Of a stretch of DNA of 64,000 nucleotides, positions 34,464 to 45,150 are shown in pieces. The stretch comes from Cryptomeria japonica. Taxonomy: Eukaryota; Streptophyta; Pinopsida; Cupressales; Cupressaceae. Where the stretch lies: contig NC_081408.1 in NCBI RefSeq assembly GCF_030272615.1, forward strand, positions 66,629,546 to 66,693,545, read 5' to 3'. The translations under genes were made by a program, and so were the position numbers. The notes under the pieces are model-generated. The model had not been told where the DNA came from. It did not search any database and saw nothing but the letters and a program-made list of their open reading frames with translations. The stretch's first letter is position 1. Each line of letters opens with the position of its first letter.

Positions 34464-35430
34464 TAGTTAGATGGATGAAATTGAAAAACATGTATTTCAA
34501 GTATTGGAGCATGGAAGCCCTTGGCAGAATTGATGAGGAATTGGGTTCATTTATTAGGGAGGAAGATGATTTATTCTTCAGTAGAATAGGATCAAAAGAA
34601 ATAATATATGTGAATATAGATAGGGATCTAAAAACCCTTGATGATTTGGAGATCATCTTGAAGAAAGGAAAATGGATACAATAAGTAGAGATAGACACTA
34701 ACCCTTCTAAGGGTATATGTATTTTGGGGCCCAAGTTTCAAACTAATTGTTTGACTCATGATTCCAAAAGCCCTTACAAATTAAAAAATCCTCAAAACCC
34801 TAACCCTATCTCATTTGTTATGCGAGAAGTTGATTTAAAAGATTCAAAGGGAAAATCTATAGGAAAGACACCTGTGGTGAAGTTGGACCTTGGTGATAGT
34901 ACAAAGAAGAGGAAATTATCCTGTAGCAACTCAAAATTTGAGGTTGAAATTGATAAACTCACCATTACACATCACTTACCTAAGTGCCCCCTACAAACAA
35001 GCCCTAAATAGATAGGATTGGAGTATTACAAATGGGAATTGATCCAATTCTTTGAAGAAACAATAGAAATTAAAAAAAGATATCAATATGTAGCTTATGG
35101 AAATATTGGATAAGGGCAATGTCATGAGAAAAATGGATCATTTTTTAAGGCTTCTAGAAGAATGATCTCTTGATAAGGAAAGGGGATTGAATGGAGCATG
35201 GCATCGAGGAAGGAGAAATCATGAAAGAGGTGCCCATTGAACAACAAAGAGATCAAGTTTTTGAAATAAAGGGTATATATTTGTTAGCCTTAAACACCAT
35301 ATTTAAGTTCCTAGGAATTTCAAAAGATAAAATTAAGGATTCAAAACAAGGCCAAGCCCCAAGGTTAGAATTGGAGAAAAAGAACAAAGCCCTCTTGTGG
35401 GAATTGATGGAGGAATGATAAATAGAAGTA
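34464..35430 (+). pseudogene. LINE ORF1 remnant
   Basis: 34464-34684 reads YWSMEALGRIDEELGSFIRE...VNIDRDLKTLDDLEIILKKGKWIQ, the RNA-binding segment typical of plant L1 ORF1 (DUF4283-like). A stop at 34682 is followed by a further open segment (34724-35011, ending KCPLQTSPK), then 35191-35418. Stops separate the pieces. The copy at 60700-59700 (minus) carries the same segments. Confidence 0.7.
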
Positions 35431-36440
35431 AAGGAGAATGATTTGCTCTTTTCAAAAGGAGAACAAAATGATACTAAGTCAAGAAAAAAAACCAACCAAG
35501 AGAAATTGGTCATTTTAAAAATTACCTCCAACAAAGCAAGGTCATATTGCACAAAGGATTTGACCAAGAAAGTGGGGACGAAATCTCTACATGATGTAAG
35601 GAGAAAAGATGGCAGAGTAGATTGTTATCTTTAGATCGCATCACTTTTGGAATCACAAAAGGGAAAGCCAGTATCCAAAGGGCCATGATTCTCTTATCAG
35701 GGAAGGTTTAGGGCTTAAATACCCCTAACAAAAGATGCCTAGTCAAGTAAAGGGTGGTCTTGACCAAGGTTGATGCAATACTAATACAAGAAACTAAATT
35801 ATTCACCACAGACATTACACTCTTCACCAAAGGGTTGAGGAACTCGAAAGTGGAGGTTAGTGAATCAAATGCATCTTTTTGTGGACTAGTAGTTCTTTGG
35901 AATCTCCCTTTAGTATTCTTTGAGAGATTGGGGGACATAAAGCATTATGTTTGTCGCAAATGATCAAGTCTGAGTACTAATTTGTAGTTCCTATTTATTA
36001 ATATTTATGGCCTAGTCTTTTATCTTTTTAAATGTGAATTGTGGGTTCAGTTTGATAGATTTATTGAGTCTTATCCTTTCCCTCATTGCATATATGAGGG
36101 AGACTAAAATACCATTTTTGGATAAGAAAGACAAGAGATGTGGTATTTCTAGACCAAGTTAATCATTGAAAGATTTTGCTTTTTGGGTCTCAAAAAGCAA
36201 TCTCTCAAAAATTGAGATAGGAAATGGAGCATACACATGTAACAATAGAAGATTGGTCTTTAGCAATATCCCTAAGAAGTGGGACGGTATCTACTTAAGA
36301 GGTGATCTAATAATATTTCCCTTCACTTTGGATGGTACCATTCTTCCTTGCTCAAGTTTAGACCATTATCCCATAATGTTAATCATATTGGGGGATGATA
36401 AACCTATTAGGTACCCTTTTAAATTGGTGAATATGTGATT
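35431..36440 (+). pseudogene. LINE endonuclease (APE-type) remnant
   Basis: The catalytic-Glu motif VDAILIQETKLF is near 35770, and the C-terminal segment GNGAYTCNNRRLVFSNIPKK...SSLDHYPI is near 36220-36380, where SDH is usual (LDH here). Stops occur between them. In intact LINEs this domain nicks target DNA to prime reverse transcription. Confidence 0.8.
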
Positions 36441-36639
36441 CAAACATAATAACGTTCTCAATCTCATCGATTCATGGTAGATGGAAGAACAATTTGAGAT
36501 CTTTGAGTTATGTTTGGAAAATCCAATACAATAGGGAGCACTTTAAGAATATCTTCATCACTAAAAATCAAATTGAGGAAGACCTGAGCAAGCCAAATGG
36601 TGAGGTCATCCCATTTATGGTATAAATCAAGTTTTCTTT

Positions 36640-37720
36640 CTAAAAGAGAATGAGTTAATGAAAAATTTCAAGGACATCCTATCAAAAGGCAAGATATTTT
36701 GGAAGTAGAAATATGGAGAGACTTGGATAGAGGAAGGTGATAAGAATACCGAGTATTTCCAAAATGTCACAAATCAGAATAGAGATGTAAACAAAATATC
36801 CAAATCAAATAATGTAGATGATTTCCTCATTGAGGATCCCAAGGAAATAATGAATATGACAAGATCATTTTTCTATAACCTATTGAACAATTGGGACGGC
36901 TCAAATCTCACATCTCAGAAGGATCTTCTCGTCCACATCTCAACAATGATTAGTAATTACTATAATGATAGGTGGAAGACTATTTTTTAAATAGAGGAAG
37001 TAGAAACTAAACTAAAACAACTTAAGCTAGGCAAAGCACTCGAGCGAGATGGGTTTCTTGCAAGATTTTTTTAGAAATACTTCCATTTTGGGATTGGAAA
37101 TCATAGAATCTTTGGAAGCTGCTAGAAACTTTAGAGCTCTATTGAGAGAAGTAAATAATACCTTTATTTTAATCATACCCAAAATGGAGAATGCTACAAG
37201 ACTAGAGGAGTTCAAACCAATCTCCTTCTGCAAAACTATATATAAGATCACATGGCTAAGGTTCTATTAAATAGACTAAAACCTCTACTTGTTAATAACA
37301 ATTTGGAGGAGTAGACTAGGTTTGTTCTAGGTAGATCATTTCTAGATGGTGTAATTAATATACAAAAGTTGTACACTCTTTGTAAAATACTCATTATTAT
37401 GGGATGTTGATAAAGATTGATATATAGAAAACATATTACAAGGTGGATTAGAGATTTCTTTGTAAGGTACTTGTGGCCTCTGAATTCAACAATAACTTGA
37501 TCAATTATATCTTTACTTGTATATCGAATCCCATATATTCAATGCTAGTTGATGGCTCTTCAGAGGGCTTGTTTAAATCCTCAAGGAGATTGAGACAAGG
37601 GGATCCACTATTTCCCTTTTTATTCATTATAATGACAAAGACTCTTGATAGGTTAGTTAGGGATTTAAAAATGACTGGGAAAATAGAGCGGATAAAGGTG
37701 GTCTATAGATCTAATCTTTG
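36640..37720 (+). pseudogene. LINE reverse transcriptase remnant, 3'-truncated
   Basis: Recognisable RT segments with many stops: LILIIPK-type motif (FILIIPKMENATRLEEFKPI) near 37165-37225, LLNRLKPLL near 37263, and SMLVDGSSEGLFKSSRRLRQ followed by GDPLFPFLFIIM near 37540-37630. The sequence leaves the LINE at about 37720, before the YADD core and any 3' end. Confidence 0.8.
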
Positions 37721-38879
37721 AATGCATTTATACCAATATTTATATGGCGAATTTAACGTGAATTTTATATGGTATACAAATATTTGGTGAATCCCGCTTA
37801 ACTATAACGTGACTTGTGTAATTTTTGAGGCAATTATGGGTCGTCCAAATAATTGGTAAATATAATATAGCTAGCAAAAATTGGGGTGAATGGAGACATG
37901 CATTGGCAAAATGCTGGGCCAATTAGGTCCCCCTGGCTAACAAATCTTCATTTGCCTATAGGCGAATTATGGTTGTCTATTAAGGCAACCTCAGAGAGTG
38001 AAGGCGAAAAAATTTAATTACATAAAACATATTGTGATCAGGTCATGAATTTGATGGAAATTGATAATGTTTCAGTGACATGGCCACCCCCAATCGGTAC
38101 AAAATATTCACCATTTCCCAGGTTGCGGATGGGAAAAATTCGCCATTGGCCAATATTCACCACTAAAGTAATCTCTGGTGCATAGTTGTTTAATGTAACA
38201 ATGAATGCAACCCTTAATCTAGTTTGTTAGACCTTCCTTATGGAAGCTTGTAATTGTATTTGTATTGAGTTTGTGAGACATCGGTTTATTTATTTTTGGT
38301 TCTCTTAAGATACTATGGTTTGTACTTTTTATCATTTGCAATTGTAATGGAACAAACAATTTCATTAAGTAAAATATAATGTTATACATGAAAATAGATA
38401 AAATATGCTTGGAATTATTAAAAATAAAGTGAATGAAAGTTATGCATAAAAAGTCACATCTTTGATTGATATAGTCAAACAATAAAAGGTAATTTTATTT
38501 AAATGTAAATTAAGAAACAATTTCATAAATAAGATATTAAATTATTTAAATTTAATGCATGTAGTTAAATTGTAAATAATTTTATTGGAGTAATTTCAAT
38601 AATTTATGTCTTGAGTGTCATGATTATCCTTATGAGAAAACACATTAGAAATCACCTACGGAAGACCAATAGTCACTACTTAGAAATCCATTTTAATTTA
38701 GAAACAAGCCCTTATAGAATACCAAGAGTCACAACTTAGAATTCTACTTTACATGTCCCTAATAGGAATTGAAGATGGTTCTCCATAATGTGAGGCCTTC
38801 GATATGAGTGGATGTAATAAAAAACTATCTTCTATACAATAAGCTCTTGTGTTGTTAAGTGTAACAATGTGTCTTCATT
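37721..38879. other. AT-rich spacer with iterated GGTGAAT/GGCGAA motifs
   Basis: 37740-38170 carries ggcgaa and ggtgaat words in direct orientation on the left (37748, 37790, 37883, 37961, 38003) and inverted on the right (attcacc near 38108 and 38157, ttcgcc near 38140). It may be a small unrecognised repeat. 38230-38864 holds nothing I recognise. Confidence 0.35.
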
Positions 38880-40735
38880 AAGCCAATATTTTCTCAAACA
38901 CCACAAGAACAATTAGTCTTATCTTTATTAGAAATGGTGAGTGGGAAAGGCAGTGGTAGTGGGTCGGGGGGTAGGGTTCAAGAGGGTGAGGGTGACTTTG
39001 AGGATACTGATGATACAGAGAGTGCGAAGGATGTGGACGAAAGTGTTGGACAGGATGTTGCGGTTGTTGGTTGAGGACAACAGCATTGGGTAGAGTGTGG
39101 TGTGCTCCTTTCGGGTATTGGGTCCCTGTTCTCTACATTGGTTCAAGCTTGGGTGTCTGTGGAGAGCTTCTTTGGAGCTAGTGATTGCTAATGTAGAGGT
39201 TTTCCATAGTAGAAATGGATGGTTGTGTTTTCCATTCCCGGGTTTATTGCAGTCGGGATTTCCTGAGTTTGGAGTAAGCAACTTTTTTGATGTGGATGTG
39301 TGCCCCTATTCTGGGTTGTGGCTATCTATGCATGCCACTTTCTACATCCCTTTATCTGGGCCTGTAAGTCTCATGGGAGAGCTGATCATCAGGTCTTTCG
39401 GAGGGTTTCGGCTTCTTTCTTCTTCAGCTATGGATGGTCCCTCCATTTTTTGCTTCTTTGGGTACCTTCTCTGCTTTCATTTTCAAGGGTTATTTATGGC
39501 TTTGTCTTTTGAGGTGACCCCATCTTCCATTTAGGTCGAGATGGATTTGGCCTATTTACCTTTCATTTGTTGTAGGGAGCTATTCAGGGTGGTTGTTTCC
39601 CTTTAGAGATGGTGTTCTCTAGCCTTGTCCTTGATGGTGTTTTTGGGATCTCCATGATTTTTGCTTACCCTCTGCTCTCTTGTGCTTGGTTTGAGGCTTT
39701 GTTGTTCTACACTTGTTATGATTCTGGGAGCCATGCTAAAACGCAGTGTTTCTGGTTTGGGAAATCCTATCAAAACTCTATGGGATGGTGTCTATTGTTT
39801 ATGGGATCTTTGTGTATACCCCTATGATTTTATTTCCAAGGAAGGTTAAGGAAGCCTTTTTAAAACCCTTATTTTTTCAGTGGAGAGAGATTGGTTTTTC
39901 ATATTCTTATCTTTTGTTTCTCGGGCCTCTTCTTGATCGGGTTTTTTCTTCCCCCCTCTACTCTGGTTCTATGGCTTTGTGTGTTGAGCTTCATTTTCTG
40001 CATCTTGGGGTTTCTTAGGTTGTTCCTTTTGAGGTTGTCCCATCTTCTATGGATGTGGCTGGAGGTGACCTGTCTCCTATTGAGGTGGAGTCTGATGCTA
40101 TTATTTTTGCTTGGAAGTGCAGCTAGAGGGTGGAGTTTCTCTGGTGTGGGGTTGCAGAGGTGTTGTTGGTGGCATGGTTGCTACCCTCTTCTAGTTAGGT
40201 TGTGGGAGCCTTATAAAACCCACTCTCGAAGGTTTGGGGAGCCTTTCAAAACCCTTTGGTCCTAGATTGCGGTTGGATAGGCTGGATGGCAGCAGTTTTC
40301 AAGGGCCCAATTTGCCCAATGTTGGTTTTTAGTTAGGGATGGGCTTTGGGCTTTATGTGGCCTTGAGACTTTTTTACAGGTTGAGGGAGCCTGGAAAAGC
40401 CCTCCTTGTTGGCTGAGGGTTCCTGAAAAACCTTCGTTCGTAATTTTCCAAGCTCTTCTGCTTGTTGTTTAGAACTTTTGGTTGTGTCAATCTTCTTTGT
40501 ACTATTCATCGTTGGTGGTGGCTGGCATTTGGTTGGTTGTGGTTGCCTATTATCTTGTCTATTTTTTTTGCTACCTTTTGTTTTTGGAACTGGATGCCCA
40601 CAAATCCAGAAGGTTTCAGGTCCTTTTTAAAACCTGTAGTCCGTAGTCTAATAGTCTAGTCCATTTTTTTATGGTTGCTCTTTGATGTATAGGGTTTCTA
40701 GGCCCCTTCAAAACCTATTTATCCCTAATAAAAAG
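38880..40735 (+). mobile_element. GT-rich non-LTR element, right copy, with 15-bp target duplication
   Basis: caatgtgtcttcatt is present at 38865-38879 and again at 40736-40750, exactly bracketing 1856 bp. The 3' end reads ccccttcaaaacctatttatccctaataaaaag. A long perfect duplication and a short A-rich tail indicate LINE-type (target-primed) insertion. Several open frames of 60-145 codons lie on the plus strand (39097-39534 is the longest), rich in F, L, W, S and G, without known motifs. No RT or endonuclease, so non-autonomous. Confidence 0.88.
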
Positions 40736-40750
40736 CAATGTGTCTTCATT

Positions 40751-41216
40751 GAAATGACATCTTTCTCATAGCGCTTTTGCGATTGCACTTCTTGTTTTTT
40801 TGGAATTAAGATGACAATGGATCAAGGCTTAAACTCAATGATTGACCATGCCTATGAATCAAAATATTCTTGAAGACTATCCATTTGAAGTTGTTTTTTT
40901 AATACAATTTTTTTTGTGGCTTGACATCAAAATTCTCACCTACAACAAACCTACCTACAATTTTTTGTGACATATCATCAAAAAAAAATTTCTAAAATCA
41001 AAATATTCTTGTCATTTATTGCTATTCCATTTTTTTGTGGCACATCATCAATATTCTCACCTCAAATTGTTTCAATTAATTTAAGAGGTGTTTTTCGAAT
41101 TCTTTGTACTTGTGATTCCATAAAAAATGTTAATTATCAACTCAAATATGCCAAACATTTTTGAGATTTATGTGAATAAGAATTATAATAATGTTTCTTT
41201 TTTTGTTATAAACTCA
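40751..41216. other. Intergenic; 41025-41175 duplicated at 24455-24620
   Basis: AT-rich with repeated tttttttgtggc and acatcatcaa phrases at 40911-40980 and 41030-41050. No coding region. Confidence 0.5.
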
Positions 41217-41760
41217 TTCCATGTGAAAAGTTTTGTTAAAAAGATAATATTCAGTGGCTTATACATTGTAGCTAGGAATACCTTTAAATAGTATATGTTT
41301 GTGTATTTAGAAATATAATGACATTGTAATATGATTTAGCATATATATTTGAACTATAATGACATTATAATAGGGCTTTTTAAAATTTAAAGCTTTTAAG
41401 AGATTACTGCTTTATAATTACTACAGGGCTTTCATGTGTGTAAATCAGCTTTTTTTTTAATCCTCTGGAATCCCACAGAAGAATTAAACAATTTACACAT
41501 AACAGATTCATAAACTGCCCAACAGTTAAAACAAACAAATTACATAGCAAATATACACAGATCACAGATAAAAAAGATAAAAAAGATAGTCAAGAGACTA
41601 GAAATCGAAATCCAACCATCAGATCGCATCGCTCCAATTTAATTGCGAAATAAGTGTAATATATAGAGGCATGCACAAAATAAAATGGGATAGTTGTTCC
41701 AAAATGTCACTCCTGTCATCAAGGAGTCAGGACCATGACCCTATTTATCAAAACTAGTTT
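41217..41760. repeat. SRO downstream DNA, partly duplicated at 26146-26652
   Basis: Parallel to 26146-26652 at many phrases (see there), with more A/T expansions. It lies 220-760 bp past the SRO stop, so part may be transcribed 3' UTR. I see no unambiguous polyadenylation signal. Confidence 0.7.
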
Positions 41761-41895
41761 ACATAAGGACCTCCCCTAGTCTCGATATTACCTAAATCAC
41801 AAGCAGCTTGGCAACATACAGTCAAAAATCTGGAGCTTCCAAAAATGATACATTATCATTCTCCATGTTTGACGGAAAGAAGGTCTTCTGTTTAA

Positions 41896-42040
41896 AGAGA
41901 TCAAGTTTTGAGTTCCATCGATGAACGTTCAGCAACATTGTTCGCAAGATTGTCTTCTGTATAACCTATGTAGAGATCAACTTTTGAGTCGCATCGATGA
42001 ACTTTCAGTAACATTGTTCGAAACTTCGAAGCCACCAGCG
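41896..42040. repeat. 76-bp tandem duplication spanning the SRO stop codon
   Basis: agagatcaa-cttttgagt starts at 41972 and a second copy at 41896. On the minus strand the first unit encodes the protein end NNVTESSSMRLKS-stop. The second, in the 3' UTR, would read NNVAERSSMELKT-stop. Both keep the TGA at the same place. Confidence 0.85.
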
Positions 42041-44877
42041 GCTAAATTTTTTGGTCCAGCACTGATCTTTTCATCCATTGAAGGATGTACTTGACCTCTA
42101 AACATTGTTAGAGCTGCAATAACCAGCCTATCACCAGCAATCATTCTCACGCTTCTTATGAGGTCTTCTCGACTAATTTTTCTTTCCTGGAGTACCACAA
42201 AACATCATGTTTGTTTAGAGTTTACTACTTTTTTATTTGAGTACATCAGAGAAAAACCATCTTAAGCATAAACAATGATGGAAAGATCTACCTCGTAATC
42301 AGCACGATGCTTCTTCAGCATACTGATACTTGATGAAGATAGGAATTTGTCAAGGAAGTTAAAAAATCTTGGAAATGACACGCAAGCAGAAGTTGGCATC
42401 GGGAGATGCATATTATGTCGTGATTCCTTTATTAAAGTAGGACAAGGCTGCTCTGATTTCTTATCTAAACCGGGATAAGACTGCCGACCTCCATCCTATG
42501 TAACAAACCCAATAAATAATCTTCATTAGAAAAATAAGTTGAAACAGTACCATAATAGATAATGATATACACCTACAGGGACAATAGTAAATTATATACT
42601 CATCGATAGATATATGTCAGCCAAAAAAGTTGTAAATTAGAACTAAATCTAAAGAATAAATATGTGTAAGCCGAAAATGGATGTATTTTTCGGATGACAC
42701 TCATTCATGAGATATTAGCAGTAACAGTCAAGTCAAGATATAAGAGGACAGGAATCAAAGACATTGCTTGTGTCACATGCAATCAAAAGGAAATAATATT
42801 AATAATCATAAGGCAGTGGATTGCACGGAAAAGGTGTTCTAGAAGGATATGTTTGAATCATAAAGAAGCTTCCTAAACAAGTACGACAGACTGTAATTTA
42901 TTGATTCAAATTTCTTTCCCATGGAAGTCAACCTTTCAAGAAGATCACTCTTTCTTTGCAGTTAAAACTGTTGATTCTTCTGGGAGAGACTTAGCAGACA
43001 ATACTAGCTAGATTTGCGGTTATTAACTCAAAATGGAGATTTGCGGTTATTAACTCAAAATGGAGATTTGCGGTTATTAACTCAAAATGGAGATGGTCGT
43101 TGCTTGGCTCTTATCTTCTTGTAAGTAGACATTATCAATCCTAACAGAAATCCTATTCATTATATTGTGAGACGATATCTCTTGCCAGGGGTCAACGAAA
43201 TACTGAGCTAGTTGCACAAAATAAGGAAAACAAAATAGACTTACAGTCTCAAGCATTGGTATTGCATGTTGTCTTGCTTTGAATCTAGACCAATGCTCTG
43301 CAAAACGCAAATCGCAACATAGAGCAATCAAACGTCTGGCGAATGCTACAGATAATTTCTTCCAAGTAATCGTCCATTTCAATTAGAGAAAATAACAAAC
43401 TAAACATTCCAAATTTGGGCACAAAGAGAGAAAAACATTACCATGTAAATGGGGAGAAACCCTAAAGCTAACAACATATTCTGGCAATATATGCGTGTTC
43501 ATGTGTGTACTCCAGACGATATAACGCCTTGGATTAGTAAGATCATCTACGCCAGTATCGAAATCTTCACTACTAGGATGGCATTGCCGTGAGCCAGGCT
43601 TCACCAGCTCCGTATGCCCCAATATTACGCGACACATCATCATGTGTTGTTCACCATTTTCGTCAATATCAGAGTATAATGCACTGCAAAGTGCAAAACT
43701 AACATTCAAAATACTGGAACAGAAAAACTATTGGATGACATCCACAGCACAAGTGGTGCAGATGCACAAATTATTTGCTACTTGGGCACCTATATTGGCG
43801 GATAATAAATTTACATAACACAGTTTCAAAATATATATTAACTGACTGTTAAAAAATTTCAAATAGTAGTATAACAAAAGAGAACAATATAAAAAGAGGT
43901 TCTCCTTACCTAACATACGAGCAATTTGCAGGTGCAAGGTAGACTCCTTTACCAAGAACCGCACCATGTTTAGGGATCATAGGCTGCCCAAAACCATGCT
44001 TTATTATACCACAGACACCATCCCTAGAGGTTCCGTGCCAGGCATATTGGATATTTCCATCACCTCCATTCTTTCTGGTAATGATATCCACGGACCGCTG
44101 AAAAACATGCAATCGGGATCGCCCAGAAACACTGCGATGCGAGTTGCGATAAATTCCAATAACGCTTGTAAAAGTGGCAAGCGTTTTAAGACCAGCTAAA
44201 AACTTGTTTCTCACATCCGCAAATTCCCGATCATCATCAACCAGCTTAATCAAATTGTCTCCCGCGCCCTCAAAAGCCTCATTTGCAGCGCAAACCCTAG
44301 CAGAAGAACCCTGCTCCGCTTTGACAAATTTCGGATCTTCAGTAACTACTTTACAATTTTCGACACCCAATACATCGGCGCCATGGAATCTGAGGTCAAC
44401 AGACAGAGAACTCAATTCTCCCATCCCGTGACAGACAATTCTCGGGGAAAAACATTTTCCATCAATGTCTATCCAGGCAATGGATCTCTGCGCGCCCGAT
44501 TTTAGATCAATCTGTAACATATACAGAAAATCCAACAAGCACGAAACACCGTCAACGGTGACCTCCACAGCTGTCTTACCGTCTTGCAAAGCCTGCTTGA
44601 CCAGCACAGCAATTTCAGACGGGAAATCCATCCAGTCGCCCTCGCAGAAATACATAACACGGGCCGGAATGCCGCTTCTTTTAAAACTACTGTAATTTTC
44701 CACAACCGCCTTCTCGTCGGAGCAACAGTTAATAAATCCGTTGGGCATTTTGGGCCTTTTTGCAGGGGACATTAATGACCGCTTGTTCGCATTCACATAA
44801 GAGATTACAGCCCTCTTTCGCTTCAATTTGGCTTTGTCGAGGAATGATGGACACAGAAGCTGTCCTTTGGCATCCAT
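41977..44877 (-). CDS. RCD1: RCD1/SRO-family protein (WWE, PARP-like, RST domains), five exons
   Basis: Exons (minus): 44877-43910, 43683-43442, 43297-43245, 42495-42292, 42186-41977. All introns are GT-AG with matching phases; 558 residues. A basic NLS-like stretch (KLKRKR) is at 17-22. WWE is at about 70-146 (GDWMDFP, IAWIDIDGKCF). The PARP-like domain is at about 220-400 with YAWHGTS (H281), GKGVYLA (Y313) and PRRYIVW, where Arg376 takes the place of the catalytic Glu. RST is at about 455-520 (FPRFFNFLDKFL, KISREDLIRSVRMIAGDRL). Family role: a plant nuclear regulator binding transcription factors through RST in stress responses. The start at 44877 (MDAKG) fits family N-termini; an in-frame ATG 15 bp upstream is possible. 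Confidence 0.93.
43011..43091. repeat. 27-bp minisatellite, three copies, in SRO intron 3
   Basis: Units start at 43011, 43038 and 43065 (gatttgcggttattaactca...), identical by eye. They lie inside the 749-bp intron 43244-42496. Confidence 0.95.
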
Positions 44878-45150
44878 TTTAAAGCGGAGCAAAGAATTAT
44901 TTTTCCTTCTATTCTATAAAAAGTTTACAACATTGAAATGAAAACTGAAATATAAACCGCTGAGATTCAAAGCTCCATTAAAGCCCAAACAAAACCGGCA
45001 CAACAACAATATTCTGTGTACTACCACGCAACAGGATCGTTCAAACAAGTCTCAGATATAGACCCACCGCCCACCTCATTCGGTGCCGTTTTCTTGGCGG
45101 TTTACGTTTCCATAACTTTGCTTGCCGGGCAAGTAAGAAAATGAGTTCTG
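44878..45150 (-). promoter_or_regulatory. SRO 5' UTR and presumed promoter
   Basis: GC-richer DNA than its surroundings. On the minus strand gtgggcggtgggtctatatc (plus about 45051-45070) and cggtttatatttcag (plus about 44951-44965) are TATA-like candidates. The start site cannot be fixed from sequence alone. Confidence 0.35.

Larger units (their letters stand above)
26661..37720 (+). mobile_element. LINE (L1-type), plus strand, split by an LTR element
   Basis: Two parts, 26661-27113 and 34459-37720 (about 3.7 kb without the insertion). The second copy in inverted orientation at 58832-61171 shares the 5' end (gatagaaagt) and is not interrupted, which defines the insertion site. The order is 5' leader, ORF1, endonuclease, RT. 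The element breaks off in RT at about 37720 and lacks a 3' end. Confidence 0.85.

Noticed and set aside
39097-39534. 145-codon ORF in the right GT-rich element as a host gene
   Set aside because: Same reasoning; no corresponding frame in the left copy.
43728-43967. Separate minus-strand ORF of 79 codons in the SRO locus
   Set aside because: It is exon 1 read on through intron 1; the GT-AG splice 43909/43684 gives the family-consistent protein.
44174-44431. Plus-strand ORFs antisense to SRO exon 1
   Set aside because: Shadow frames of a GC-richer coding exon; no independent evidence.
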